Part shown: positions 1-7,510 of the stretch, piece after piece
Layout: every line of letters starts with the position of its first letter
Numbering within the stretch: the stretch's first letter is position 1
From: an uncultured Lachnospiraceae bacterium
GTDB taxonomy: Bacteria > Bacillota > Clostridia > Lachnospirales > Lachnospiraceae
Direction of reading: 5' to 3'
DNA: 64,000 nt
NCBI GenBank assembly: GCA_910576815.1
Contig: CAJTKA010000002.1
Location: forward strand, 124,001-188,000
Program-made: the position numbers and the translations under genes
Notes under the pieces: model-generated
Told to the model about the DNA's origin: nothing
What the model saw: the letters and a program-made list of their open reading frames with translations, nothing else
Database searches by the model: none

Positions 1-93
1 GCTGCCCACGAGCAGCTCCACCCCGTCTTTTAAGAGTCTCGGATCAAGCCTTTTCTTTTTTTGATAAAAAGTTAATCCTTTTCTTCGCGCCAT
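1..93 (-). CDS. Probable signal peptidase I, N-terminal fragment
   Basis: An ATG at 93 opens a frame that runs off the left edge of the window; 31 residues are visible. They are strongly basic (MARRKGLTFYQKKKR start) and turn toward a hydrophobic stretch (VELLVGS) at the edge, as expected for the cytoplasmic tail before the first membrane helix of type I signal peptidases. The gene starts only 5 bases after the rplS stop, and lepB commonly follows rplS in Lachnospiraceae. No catalytic residues are inside the window, so the identity rests on the N-terminus and position. Confidence 0.5.
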   Translation of the reverse strand, partial: MARRKGLTFYQKKKRLDPRLLKDGVELLVGS

Positions 94-98
94 CTTGC

Positions 99-446
99 TT
101 ATTTCACCAGTTCTTTGACCTTAGCCTTCTTACCAACGCGATTTCTCAGGTAATTCAGTTTCGCACGTCTTACCTTACCTCTCCTGACAACCTCTACCTT
201 CTCCACATTAGGAGAGTGCATGGGCCAAGTCTTCTCAACGCCTACGCCGTTAGAAACCTTACGTACCGTAAAGGTGGTTCTGTTGCCGCCGCCCTGGATC
301 TTTAAAACGGTTCCCTCGAAAATCTGGATTCTCTCACGGTTTCCTTCCTTGATCTTACCATACACCTTGACAGTGTCGCCCACATTAAAGTCGCTTACGT
401 TTTCCTTCAACTGCGCTGCTTCGATTTCTCTGATGATATCGTTCAT
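99..446 (-). CDS. rplS: 50S ribosomal protein L19
   Basis: 115 residues, the normal length for bacterial L19. The family pattern is clear: the FNVGDTVKVYGKIKEG strand near residue 20, the RIQIFEGTVL core, the VEKTWPMHSP segment and the basic LNYLRNRVGKKAKVKE tail. L19 sits at the 30S-50S interface of the ribosome. An AGGAGGAG ribosome site lies just upstream of the ATG. It follows trmD at a 122-base distance, longer than the other gaps in this operon, which leaves room for a leader element. Confidence 0.97.
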   Translation of the reverse strand: MNDIIREIEAAQLKENVSDFNVGDTVKVYGKIKEGNRERIQIFEGTVLKIQGGGNRTTFTVRKVSNGVGVEKTWPMHSPNVEKVEVVRRGKVRRAKLNYLRNRVGKKAKVKELVK

Positions 447-568
447 AATTCTCCTCCTGAAATGCTCCGGATGTTCTTAATACGTCTGTAACAGAGGACC
501 ATCCTTCATCACAACATTAGTAACTTACCATACTTTCCGAATAAATGCAAGCTTTTTTCGATTTTTCC
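447..568 (-). other. Intergenic leader before rplS
   Basis: A 122-base stretch between trmD and rplS. On the minus strand it can pair GGATG (504-500) with CATCC (473-469), closing a loop just upstream of the rplS ribosome site. Ribosomal-protein leader motifs are known before rplS in Firmicutes. Whether this is one of them was not tested, and the pairing is short. Confidence 0.25.
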
Positions 569-1321
569 TCATGTTTTGGAGTGAGTGCCCTTTTGCTTTG
601 TCTGCGGGTGCTCCTTCCTGTAATTCTCATAAAGATCCGGTCTTCTCTCCTTTGTCCGCAAAAGCGACTGTTCCAGCCGCCAGGCGTCTACCTTGGCGTG
701 ATCGCCGGAAAGCAGTACCTGCGGCACCTGCTTATCATGCCAGACTTCCGGTCTGGAATACTGCGGATATTCCAAAAGCCCGTTTCCAAAGGACTCCGTT
801 TGTGCAGACTCGTCATTATGCAGGACGCCCGGCACCAGACGGGCAATGGCATCCACCATCACCATGGCAGGAAGTTCGCCGCCCGTCAGCACATAATCGC
901 CAATGGAAACTTCATCCGTAACAATCTCCTCGAGCACCCGCTCGTCGATGCCCTCATAGTGTCCGCAAAGAAAGATCAGCTCCTCCTCCTTTGCCAATTC
1001 CTGTGCCATCTCCTGGCAAAAGGTCTTCCCTTGGGGGGTCAAATAAATAACACGCGGTTTTCTTTTTTTTCCTTCTTTCTCTCCAATGCGGTCAGCCACC
1101 GATTTGTAAGCATCATAAACCGGCTGCGCCTGCATCAGCATCCCCGCGCCGCCGCCGTAGGTGTAATCGTCCACCCTGCCGTGCTTGTTTGTGGTATAGT
1201 CCCTGATATTGACCGCTTCTATCGAAATATCTCCCCGTCCTGCGGCCCTGCCGAGAATACTCGTGTGCAGTCCCTGCAGGACCATTTCGGGAAAGAGTGT
1301 CAGGATATGGAAGTTTACCAT
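569..1321 (-). CDS. trmD: tRNA (guanine-N1)-methyltransferase TrmD
   Basis: 250 residues. TrmD methylates G37 of tRNAs reading CNN/CGG-type codons, using S-adenosylmethionine, and prevents +1 frameshifting. Visible family motifs are the FHILTLFPEMV start, YLTPQGKTF, LCGHYEGIDERV and the trefoil-knot SAM site GDYVLTGGELPAM. The start is set at 1321 because GGAGG lies 8 bases upstream of this ATG. A frame starting at 1375 or the ATG at 1327 would lack a correctly spaced site. The gene lies between rimM and rplS in the conserved ribosome-maturation operon. Confidence 0.96.
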   Translation of the reverse strand: MVNFHILTLFPEMVLQGLHTSILGRAAGRGDISIEAVNIRDYTTNKHGRVDDYTYGGGAGMLMQAQPVYDAYKSVADRIGEKEGKKRKPRVIYLTPQGKTFCQEMAQELAKEEELIFLCGHYEGIDERVLEEIVTDEVSIGDYVLTGGELPAMVMVDAIARLVPGVLHNDESAQTESFGNGLLEYPQYSRPEVWHDKQVPQVLLSGDHAKVDAWRLEQSLLRTKERRPDLYENYRKEHPQTKQKGTHSKT

Positions 1322-1393
1322 CGACATGTCCTCCATCCAAAACTTGTGCAGGCACGATTCGCCCTGCAAATCCAATCAGACCAAACAATGATC

Positions 1394-1921
1394 TCACAAC
1401 AACCCGTCCATAATATGCACTTCCATCACACGGCTGTCCATATCGACCTTTCGGATACACTCTTTGATCGCGGGCAGAAGGACATCTGCTTCCCCCTCGC
1501 GGCTCACCACATAGACGTCGTTTGCCCCGGTGGCAAGTACCTCTTTCAACACACCAAACGGCGCGCCGTCTTCCGTCACCACCTGCATGCCGATCATATC
1601 CGCCACAAAATATTCGTCCTTTTGCAGCTTCACTGCCTGATCGCGGGATACCAGAAGCCTTCCGCGCTTATATTTTTCCACATCATTGATGGAGTCAAGG
1701 CCCTTAAACTTTAAGATTGCATACTGCTTAAAAAACTTTACGCCCTCGATCTCCAATTGCAGGCGCTCCTTCCCGGTATCGAGCGTCACCTGCTTTAACT
1801 TCTTAAAGCGCTTTGCATCGTCCGTGGTGGGAAACACCTTGACTTCTCCGCGGATGCCGTGGGTCTGCGTGATCACGCCCACCTGCAGCTCGTCCGCCAT
1901 GCCTCTGTCTTTCTCTTTCAT
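1394..1921 (-). CDS. rimM: Ribosome maturation factor RimM
   Basis: 175 residues. RimM binds ribosomal protein S19 and helps mature the 30S head. The N-terminal RimM barrel is seen in LQVGVITQTHGIRGEVKVFP, followed by the C-terminal PRC-barrel with KDEYFVADMIGMQVV near residue 100. The start is uncertain: the ATG at 1921 has AGGAG about 15 bases upstream, which is long, and the ATG at 1900 begins exactly at the conserved core but lacks a good site. It belongs to the rpsP-khpA-rimM-trmD-rplS operon. Confidence 0.94.
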   Translation of the reverse strand: MKEKDRGMADELQVGVITQTHGIRGEVKVFPTTDDAKRFKKLKQVTLDTGKERLQLEIEGVKFFKQYAILKFKGLDSINDVEKYKRGRLLVSRDQAVKLQKDEYFVADMIGMQVVTEDGAPFGVLKEVLATGANDVYVVSREGEADVLLPAIKECIRKVDMDSRVMEVHIMDGLL

Positions 1922-2061
1922 TTTTGCAATTCGTAACTCCTGTTATTATATGATATTGTAACAATCACAAATACTTGTCCATCTCCTGCTCGGTATACAC
2001 CGCGGCAATTTTCTCATGACTAAAGTAATAGCCCCACAGAATCTTCTATGAGGCTATTTTT

Positions 2062-2289
2062 TCAGATGATCTCCACATCCACTCTCTTATTATCCTTCGA
2101 TGACGCCGCCTTGACAACTGAGCGGATTGCTTTCGCAATGCGTCCCTGTTTGCCGATGACCTTGCCCATATCGGAAGGCGCCACATGGAGTTCCACGGTA
2201 ATGTTCTTTCCTTCCTCTTTCTGCATCACCACCACTTCGTCGGGGTTCTCTACAAGAGCTTTTGCGATCACTTCAACCAATTCTTTCAT
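2062..2289 (-). CDS. khpA: KH-domain RNA-binding protein KhpA
   Basis: 75 residues containing a single KH domain. The GxxG loop is GKQG in GKVIGKQGRIAKAIRSVV, around residues 43-60. KhpA (YlqC) pairs with KhpB in Firmicutes and influences cell elongation and division through RNA binding. Length and position right after rpsP are typical. A GGAGG ribosome site precedes the ATG. About 140 bases separate it from rimM, including a short coding-like remnant described in the findings. Confidence 0.93.
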   Translation of the reverse strand: MKELVEVIAKALVENPDEVVVMQKEEGKNITVELHVAPSDMGKVIGKQGRIAKAIRSVVKAASSKDNKRVDVEII

Positions 2290-2340
2290 AGTCCACCTCC
2301 AAAAGCGACTTGAATGGAACAGTCACACAAACTCCCTGTT

Positions 2341-2586
2341 TTATTTGGTTACCCCTACTGTCTTGAAAATTCTGCTTACGATCTCTGTGGGCTGTGCGCC
2401 GTTAGCAAGCCACTTCTTCGCCTCTTCCTCGTTTACCTTGTAGGTGCTGGGATCCGTGTTGGGATCGTAGGTGCCGATCTCAGCGATACATCTGCCGTCT
2501 CTGGGGGATCTGGAATCCGCCACAACGATCCTGTAAAAAGGATGCTTCTTCTGTCCCATTCTTCTCAATCTGATCTTAACTGCCAT
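2341..2586 (-). CDS. rpsP: 30S ribosomal protein S16
   Basis: 81 residues, standard length. The S16 signature is clear: AVKIRLRRMGQKKHPFYRIV at the N-terminus, then DSRSPRDGRCIAEIGTYDP. S16 stabilises the 30S platform. It lies between ffh and khpA with short gaps, so it is almost certainly cotranscribed with the SRP and ribosome-maturation genes. Confidence 0.97.
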   Translation of the reverse strand: MAVKIRLRRMGQKKHPFYRIVVADSRSPRDGRCIAEIGTYDPNTDPSTYKVNEEEAKKWLANGAQPTEIVSRIFKTVGVTK

Positions 2587-2632
2587 TTTTTCTGCCTCCT
2601 GTAAAATAAATAATAGTTGTTATTTTGAAACC

Positions 2633-3997
2633 CTAAAAAGGGAATTTCATACCGCCCATACCGCCGAACATCCCGCGGCCCTTTTTGCCTCCCATCATGC
2701 CCGGAAGCTGCTTCATCATTTTCTGAGACTGCTCAAACTGTTTGATAAAGCGGTTCACCACCGCAATATCCACACCGGCCCCTGCCGCGATGCGTCCCTT
2801 CCTGCTCGGATTTAAGAGCTTCGGATCGCGTCGCTCCTGCGGTGTCATGCTAAGGACGATGGCCTCCATGCGCGCCATCTGCTTCTCATCTACCGCAGAC
2901 TCGATATCTCCCATCTGCTTTCCCATCCCCATCATGCCGAGGATGCTGGAAAGGCCGCCCATGTTGCGCATCTGCTTCATGCTTTCAAGGTAGTCCTCAA
3001 AATCGAACTTTCCCTTCTTCATGCGGGCCGCCATATCGCGCTCTTTTTCTTCGTCTATGTCAAGATTCTGCTGCGCCTTTTCAATCAGGGTGAGCACATC
3101 GCCCATCCCCAGGATCCGATTCGCCATGCGATCGGGATAAAACTGCTCTAAGTCGGAAAGCTTCTCCCCCATACCGATGTAGAGGATCGGCTTGCCTGTC
3201 ACCGCCTTTACGGAAAGTGCCGCGCCGCCCCTGGAATCGCCGTCCATCTTGGAGAGGATCACGCCGTCGATGCCCACCTTTTCGTCAAAGTCTTTGGCAA
3301 CGTTCACGGCATCCTGCCCCGTCATGGCATCCACCACCAAAAGGGTCTGATGCACGGAAACATTCTCCTTGATTTCGGCAAGCTCCGCCATCATTTCTTC
3401 ATCGATATGAAGACGTCCTGCCGTATCTAAAATCACGACATTGTGACCGTTCTTTTCGGCGTGCTCCAATGCAGCCTTAGCAATGTCCACAGGCTTATGA
3501 TTCTCTCCCATGGAGAAGACGTCCACCTGCTGCTTTTCCCCGTTGATCTGTAACTGCTTGATTGCTGCGGGACGGTATACATCACAGGCGACAAGCAGGG
3601 ATTTCTTTCCTTTGAGTTTCAGCTTGCCCGCGATCTTTGCCGTGGTGGTGGTCTTACCTGCGCCCTGTAAGCCGCACATCATAATGACCGTGATGGATTT
3701 TCCCGGCTGCATAACGATCTCCGTGGTCTCGGAGCCCATCAGCGCCACCATCTCCTCGTTTACGATCTTAACCACCATCTGTCCGGGATTCAAGCCGTTT
3801 AACACATCCGTGCCTACGGCCCGTTCTTCCACGGACTTTACAAACTGTTTGACCACCTTAAAACTGACGTCGGCCTCCAAAAGCGCCATCTTGACTTCCT
3901 TTAAAGCGGACTTTACATCCTCCTCGGTGAGGCGGCCTTTGCTTCTCAGGTTTTTAAATACATTCTGCAGTTTATCGGTCAGACTCTCAAATGCCAT
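2633..3997 (-). CDS. ffh: Signal recognition particle GTPase Ffh
   Basis: 454 residues. Ffh binds signal sequences and SRP RNA and docks with FtsY to target membrane proteins. The order is an N-domain (residues 1-90), a G-domain with P-loop GLQGAGKTTTTAKIA near residue 108 and DTAGRLHIDEEM near 190, then a methionine-rich M-domain ending in GMFGGMGGMKFPF. The ATG at 3997 fits the family start MAFESLTDKL; a GTG two codons earlier is possible but too close to its ribosome site. The partner ftsY is at 18.3-19.3 kb. Confidence 0.97.
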   Translation of the reverse strand: MAFESLTDKLQNVFKNLRSKGRLTEEDVKSALKEVKMALLEADVSFKVVKQFVKSVEERAVGTDVLNGLNPGQMVVKIVNEEMVALMGSETTEIVMQPGKSITVIMMCGLQGAGKTTTTAKIAGKLKLKGKKSLLVACDVYRPAAIKQLQINGEKQQVDVFSMGENHKPVDIAKAALEHAEKNGHNVVILDTAGRLHIDEEMMAELAEIKENVSVHQTLLVVDAMTGQDAVNVAKDFDEKVGIDGVILSKMDGDSRGGAALSVKAVTGKPILYIGMGEKLSDLEQFYPDRMANRILGMGDVLTLIEKAQQNLDIDEEKERDMAARMKKGKFDFEDYLESMKQMRNMGGLSSILGMMGMGKQMGDIESAVDEKQMARMEAIVLSMTPQERRDPKLLNPSRKGRIAAGAGVDIAVVNRFIKQFEQSQKMMKQLPGMMGGKKGRGMFGGMGGMKFPF

Positions 3998-4065
3998 CTG
4001 CACTACGCCTTTCTGCCAAATCCTACGGCACGTCCCTTTTCTTAAATCAATTGACGCATCCCAAA

Positions 4066-4419
4066 CTACAATTCTTGCATGATCTTTGCCGAAAGCTCCC
4101 TGATCTGGGAGCCGTAAGCTGTCGCATCTTTCAGTTCGCCGCTCTCATACTGCTTGGAAAGGCGATTGATCTCCTCTACCTTTTCCCGAACGCTCGCGAA
4201 TCTGGCGACCAGCCTTAATTTCTCCTCATAGCCAAGAAGCGTTTTGTCACAGCGTTTCACGATATCGTGCACCGCCTGTCTGCTGATGCCCTCCTGCTCC
4301 GCGATCTCTCCAAGGGAAAGATTTTCGTACACCACGCTCTCGTAAATTTCCTGCTGGTGCTTTGTCAAAAGCTCGCCATAGAAATCATATAGTAATCCCT
4401 GTTCTACGATCTTTTCCAT
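4066..4419 (-). CDS. ylxM: YlxM-family helix-turn-helix SRP-associated protein
   Basis: 117 residues of the YlxM/p13 family (UPF0122). A sigma70 region-4-like HTH is visible in LSLGEIAEQEGISRQAVHDI at about residues 34-53, and a basic coiled C-terminal half follows. The family sits beside ffh and is thought to modulate SRP function in Firmicutes. The start MEKIVEQGLLYDFYGELL matches homologues. The ATG lies only 6 bases beyond the -10 box of a strong promoter, so no ribosome site exists and translation is probably leaderless. Confidence 0.9.
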   Translation of the reverse strand: MEKIVEQGLLYDFYGELLTKHQQEIYESVVYENLSLGEIAEQEGISRQAVHDIVKRCDKTLLGYEEKLRLVARFASVREKVEEINRLSKQYESGELKDATAYGSQIRELSAKIMQEL

Positions 4420-4425
4420 TTCTGC

Positions 4426-4454
4426 ATTGTACTATAGGCGTGACAGTGTGTCAA
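4426..4454 (-). promoter_or_regulatory. Sigma-A promoter of ylxM-ffh-rpsP operon
   Basis: On the minus strand TTGACA (4454-4449), a 17-base spacer and TACAAT (4431-4426). This is a near-perfect sigma-A promoter. The expected transcription start falls on or next to the A of the ylxM ATG at 4419. Confidence 0.85.
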
Positions 4455-4501
4455 GTATTTTTTCTTGACAGTCTTCAAAAGTCTTTCAAGCACCAAAATC
4501 C

Positions 4502-4559
4502 CGCATAAAAAGGCAAAAAAAAACCGGAAACTCAGGAAAGTTTCCCGGCTGCTTATGCG
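4502..4559 (-). terminator. Terminator-like hairpin in the ylxM / exporter divergent gap
   Basis: On the minus strand CCGGGAAACT (near 4548-4539) pairs with AGTTTCCGG (4532-4524) with one bulged G, followed by nine T residues. Outer arms TTATGCG and CGCATAA (4553-4559, 4502-4508) also pair. It is a convincing Rho-independent terminator, but the upstream DNA on this strand carries no gene, only the start of a plus-strand operon. Confidence 0.6.
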
Positions 4560-4636
4560 AATCTGTTTTTAGGCCGTTGAACAGTATATAGCTTACCACA
4601 ATTTTTAATACAAGTCTACTCTTTTTTTATTTTCTT

Positions 4637-4644
4637 GCTATAAT
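4637..4644 (+). promoter_or_regulatory. Extended -10 promoter of ABC exporter operon
   Basis: TG-C-TATAAT, an extended -10 element, with no convincing -35 box in the T-rich stretch before it. It sits about 50 bases ahead of the first exporter gene. Confidence 0.5.
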
Positions 4645-4694
4645 TTTTTTATCGGCTGATACTTACCAAAAAAATGCAAAAGGAGGGATCCATT

Positions 4695-5534
4695 TTGATC
4701 ACATTTCAAGATATCTGCAAAAGCTATCGGGTTGCCAAACGGGAATCCGGGCTTGGCAACGCGGTAAAATCATTTTTCAAAAGAGACTACACCCTGATTG
4801 AGGCCATCAAGGGCATCAGCTTCTCCATTCGTGACGGGGAAATGGTGGGCTACATCGGCCCAAACGGCGCGGGTAAAAGCACCACCATCAAAATTTTGAG
4901 CGGCATCCTGATGCCTGATAGCGGCACCTGCATCGTAAACGGCCAGGTGCCATGGAAGGACAGGAAGGAATACGTCAGACAGATTGGCGTCGTTTTCGGG
5001 CAGCGCTCGCAGCTGTGGTGGGATATCCCTGTCATGGATTCGTTTGAACTGTTACAGGCAATCTATGCCATCCCCTCTGCCACGTATCGCAGCAAATTGG
5101 ACGAGTTGACCGAGCTTTTGCATCTGGAGGAGCTGCTAAAAACCCCCACCAGGCAGTTGTCGCTGGGACAGCGGATGCGCTGTGAGCTTGCCGCATCGCT
5201 GCTGCACGATCCAAAGCTCCTGTTTCTGGACGAGCCGACGATCGGCCTCGATGCGGTATCCAAGATCGCCGTGCGGGACTTTATCAAGAAAATGAATGAG
5301 GAGCATAAAACTACCGTCATCCTGACCACCCATGACATGCAGGACATCGAAGCGATCGCCAACCGCGTGATCCTGATTGGCAGAGGGCAGAAACTGATGG
5401 ACGGGACGCTGGACGATCTGCGCGCGGAGGCAGAATCTATGGAGACGGAAACCGGAGCTGCGGACGGCGGAAACGAGGAAACGGACCTTGACCACATGAT
5501 TGCCCATCTTTACACAAAACTCAATATTATGTAA
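4695..5534 (+). CDS. ABC exporter ATP-binding protein
   Basis: 279 residues. Walker A GPNGAGKSTT, signature LSLGQRMRCE and Walker B LLFLDEPTIGLD identify an ABC-type ATPase. The sequence resembles the COG4586 group that works with two ABC-2 permeases. I set the start at a TTG because AAGGAGGG lies exactly 7 bases upstream of it; the earlier in-frame ATG at 4674 would place the ribosome site inside the gene. The C-terminus ends in a Glu/Gly-rich stretch. It forms an operon with the two permeases downstream. The substrate is unknown; drug-type cations or lipids are plausible for this class. Confidence 0.88.
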   Translation: MITFQDICKSYRVAKRESGLGNAVKSFFKRDYTLIEAIKGISFSIRDGEMVGYIGPNGAGKSTTIKILSGILMPDSGTCIVNGQVPWKDRKEYVRQIGVVFGQRSQLWWDIPVMDSFELLQAIYAIPSATYRSKLDELTELLHLEELLKTPTRQLSLGQRMRCELAASLLHDPKLLFLDEPTIGLDAVSKIAVRDFIKKMNEEHKTTVILTTHDMQDIEAIANRVILIGRGQKLMDGTLDDLRAEAESMETETGAADGGNEETDLDHMIAHLYTKLNIM

Positions 5535-5553
5535 AAGGAGGCCGGATTGAAAC

Positions 5554-6360
5554 ATGATAAAAAAATATTATTGCTTTTTTAAGCTCCGTTTTGCGACCGG
5601 GCTGCAATACCGCATGGCATCCGTCACCGCTTTGACCACGCAGTTGATCTGGGGTCTTATGGAATGTCTGTTGTTCAAAGCCGTTGCCGAGGCTTCAGGC
5701 GGTGCTCTGCCGATGAACTATCCTTCCATCGTCACTTACATATGGCTGAAAGAATCCCTGTATGTCCTTTTTAATACCTGGGCGGCGGATAACGACCTTT
5801 TTGCCATGATCACAAATGGGGATATCGCCTACGAACTGTGCCGCCCCCTGTCCATCTATTCGATGTGGTTTTCCCGCATGACGGGCGCAAGGATCTCCGA
5901 AGCGCTCCTGCGCTGCATTCCCGTATTAGTATGCTCGTTCCTGATGCCGAAAACCTATCGCATGACCCTGCCGGTGAACGGCACCGCCTTTTTGTTCTTT
6001 CTGCTGACCCTGCTTTTGGCGCTGGGAATTACGATTTCCTTTTGTATGCTGGTTTATATGCTCTGCCTTTTTACGGTCTCGCCACAGGGCTGGCGGATGG
6101 TATTGACCGGAGCGGTCGAATTTCTGTCGGGGAACATCATACCGCTGCCGTTCTTTCCGAAAAAATATCTGTTCTTAGTAGAACTGTCACCCTTTGCCTA
6201 TATGCAGAACGTGCCGTATCGAATCTACAGCGGCGATCTGTCCGGTGCCGCCATGTATCCGTATATCGGAAAACAGATCTTCTGGCTGGCGGCTTTAGTG
6301 ACAGCGGGAATCGTTGTTTGGAGACGGGCGGCGCAGCGCGTTATCGTGCAGGGCGGCTGA
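5554..6360 (+). CDS. ABC-2 type permease, first subunit
   Basis: 268 residues with about six hydrophobic segments, beginning MIKKYYCFFKLRF, as in COG4587-like permeases. Blocks such as AFLFFLLTLLLALGITISF and IFWLAALVTAGIVVW are membrane spans. An AAAGGAGG site lies 12 bases before the ATG. It starts 19 bases after the ATPase stop and is followed by a second permease of the same type, so the exporter is probably a heterodimer of membrane subunits. Confidence 0.83.
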   Translation: MIKKYYCFFKLRFATGLQYRMASVTALTTQLIWGLMECLLFKAVAEASGGALPMNYPSIVTYIWLKESLYVLFNTWAADNDLFAMITNGDIAYELCRPLSIYSMWFSRMTGARISEALLRCIPVLVCSFLMPKTYRMTLPVNGTAFLFFLLTLLLALGITISFCMLVYMLCLFTVSPQGWRMVLTGAVEFLSGNIIPLPFFPKKYLFLVELSPFAYMQNVPYRIYSGDLSGAAMYPYIGKQIFWLAALVTAGIVVWRRAAQRVIVQGG

Positions 6361-6465
6361 CCGTTGGAAATCCAAATCATGCGCCGAATGGAGAAAGGCT
6401 GAAAATCCCATTGATGCGCTGATTTTTCTACCGAAAATTTGTGACACTTCGGCATGGAGGAAAAG

Positions 6466-7275
6466 ATGAAATCGAAAAAAAGAAACATAAAAGAGAACCT
6501 CACATTGTATTTAAAGTATGCCTCGGTCTGTACGCAGAGCGTCATGGAATACAAACTGTCCTTTGCGCTGATGCTCATTGCGCGCTTCCTGATTGCCTTT
6601 TGCGAACTGATTGCCATCAAGTTCCTGTTCTCCGGTTTTACGCAGCTTGGAGGCTACACCTACGGGGACGTCCTGCTTTGTTTTGCCATCATGCAGATGT
6701 CCTTTACCTTTGCGGAACTGTTTGGTAACGGTTTTAAGACCTTTTCGGGCATGGTGCGGCGCGGAGAATTTGACCGCATGATGCTCAGACCGCGCAGTCT
6801 GGTTTTTCAGGTGACCGCAAGTCACTTTGAAGTCGGGCGGACCGGTCCGCTGTTTACGGCAATCATCACGCTGGCGCTGGGAATCCGCCACAGCCGGCTC
6901 CACTGGAATCTGATGACGGTATGGACGTTTGCTGCCATGATCATAGGCGGTACACTGCTGTTTATCGGTCTGTTCGTGCTGGAGGCAAGCTTCTGCTTCT
7001 TTTCCATTGAGGATACTTCCCTGATCAACGTGCTCACCTACGGCGCGAAATCACACGGCAAGTACCCCATCGACATTTACGGGAAAGGCATCCTGCGCTT
7101 TTGTACTTATGTGATTCCCTATAGCCTGATTCAGTATTATCCCTTACAGTTTTTGCTGGGAAAAACGGATCGATGGTATCTGGCGTTTTATCCGCTGGGA
7201 ATCGTTGTGTTTTTGGCTGTCTGCGGTTTTGTGTGGCGGTTTGGGGTGAGACGTTATAAGTCGTGCGGGTCGTGA
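6466..7275 (+). CDS. ABC-2 type permease, second subunit
   Basis: 269 residues, hydrophobic throughout, with about six membrane spans (for example LSFALMLIARFLIAFCELIA, FIGLFVLEASFCFFSI and YPLGIVVFLAVCGFVW). It resembles COG3694-like partners of COG4586/4587 exporters. The ATG at 6466 is chosen because GGAGG ends 5 bases before it; the ATG at 6454 would swallow this site. About 105 non-coding bases separate it from the first permease, more than is usual within such operons. Confidence 0.82.
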   Translation: MKSKKRNIKENLTLYLKYASVCTQSVMEYKLSFALMLIARFLIAFCELIAIKFLFSGFTQLGGYTYGDVLLCFAIMQMSFTFAELFGNGFKTFSGMVRRGEFDRMMLRPRSLVFQVTASHFEVGRTGPLFTAIITLALGIRHSRLHWNLMTVWTFAAMIIGGTLLFIGLFVLEASFCFFSIEDTSLINVLTYGAKSHGKYPIDIYGKGILRFCTYVIPYSLIQYYPLQFLLGKTDRWYLAFYPLGIVVFLAVCGFVWRFGVRRYKSCGS

Positions 7276-7327
7276 GGAAATAATGACTGGAAACAGACCA
7301 AAGCAAATCTGCTTCTTTGATAAAAAC

Positions 7328-7371
7328 CACCGCCCTGCATACATCAAAGCGCAACGGGCGGTGTCTTTTTT
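7328..7371 (+). terminator. Terminator of ABC exporter operon
   Basis: CACCGCCC (7328-7335) pairs perfectly with GGGCGGTG (7356-7363), followed by TCTTTTTT. It lies about 50 bases past the second permease stop. Confidence 0.85.
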
Positions 7372-7392
7372 CTGGCGCTTAACCAAAAACAA

Positions 7393-7401
7393 TGCTATAA
7401 T
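7393..7401 (+). promoter_or_regulatory. Extended -10 promoter of ComEC-like gene
   Basis: TG-C-TATAAT with no clear -35 box. It lies just past the exporter terminator and 110 bases ahead of the secreted hydrolase gene. Confidence 0.5.
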
Positions 7402-7510
7402 AAGACCATCCCACCAAAAATCTCATATAGATTCCTTATGCCCAAAACAGAGTACACAGGGAAATTTTGCAATCAATAACATGTGTTATCAAGAAAGGGG
7501 AATGTTACGG

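Noticed and set aside
545..1714. Long plus-strand open frame opposite trmD/rimM
   Set aside because: It is antisense to two conserved genes, rich in His/Leu/Arg as expected from reversed coding, and has no ribosome site or family motif.
4501..4620. Possible SRP RNA or tmRNA near ffh/ylxM
   Set aside because: The conserved SRP RNA loop (GGAAGCAGC-like) and tmRNA ends are absent; only a terminator-like hairpin remains.
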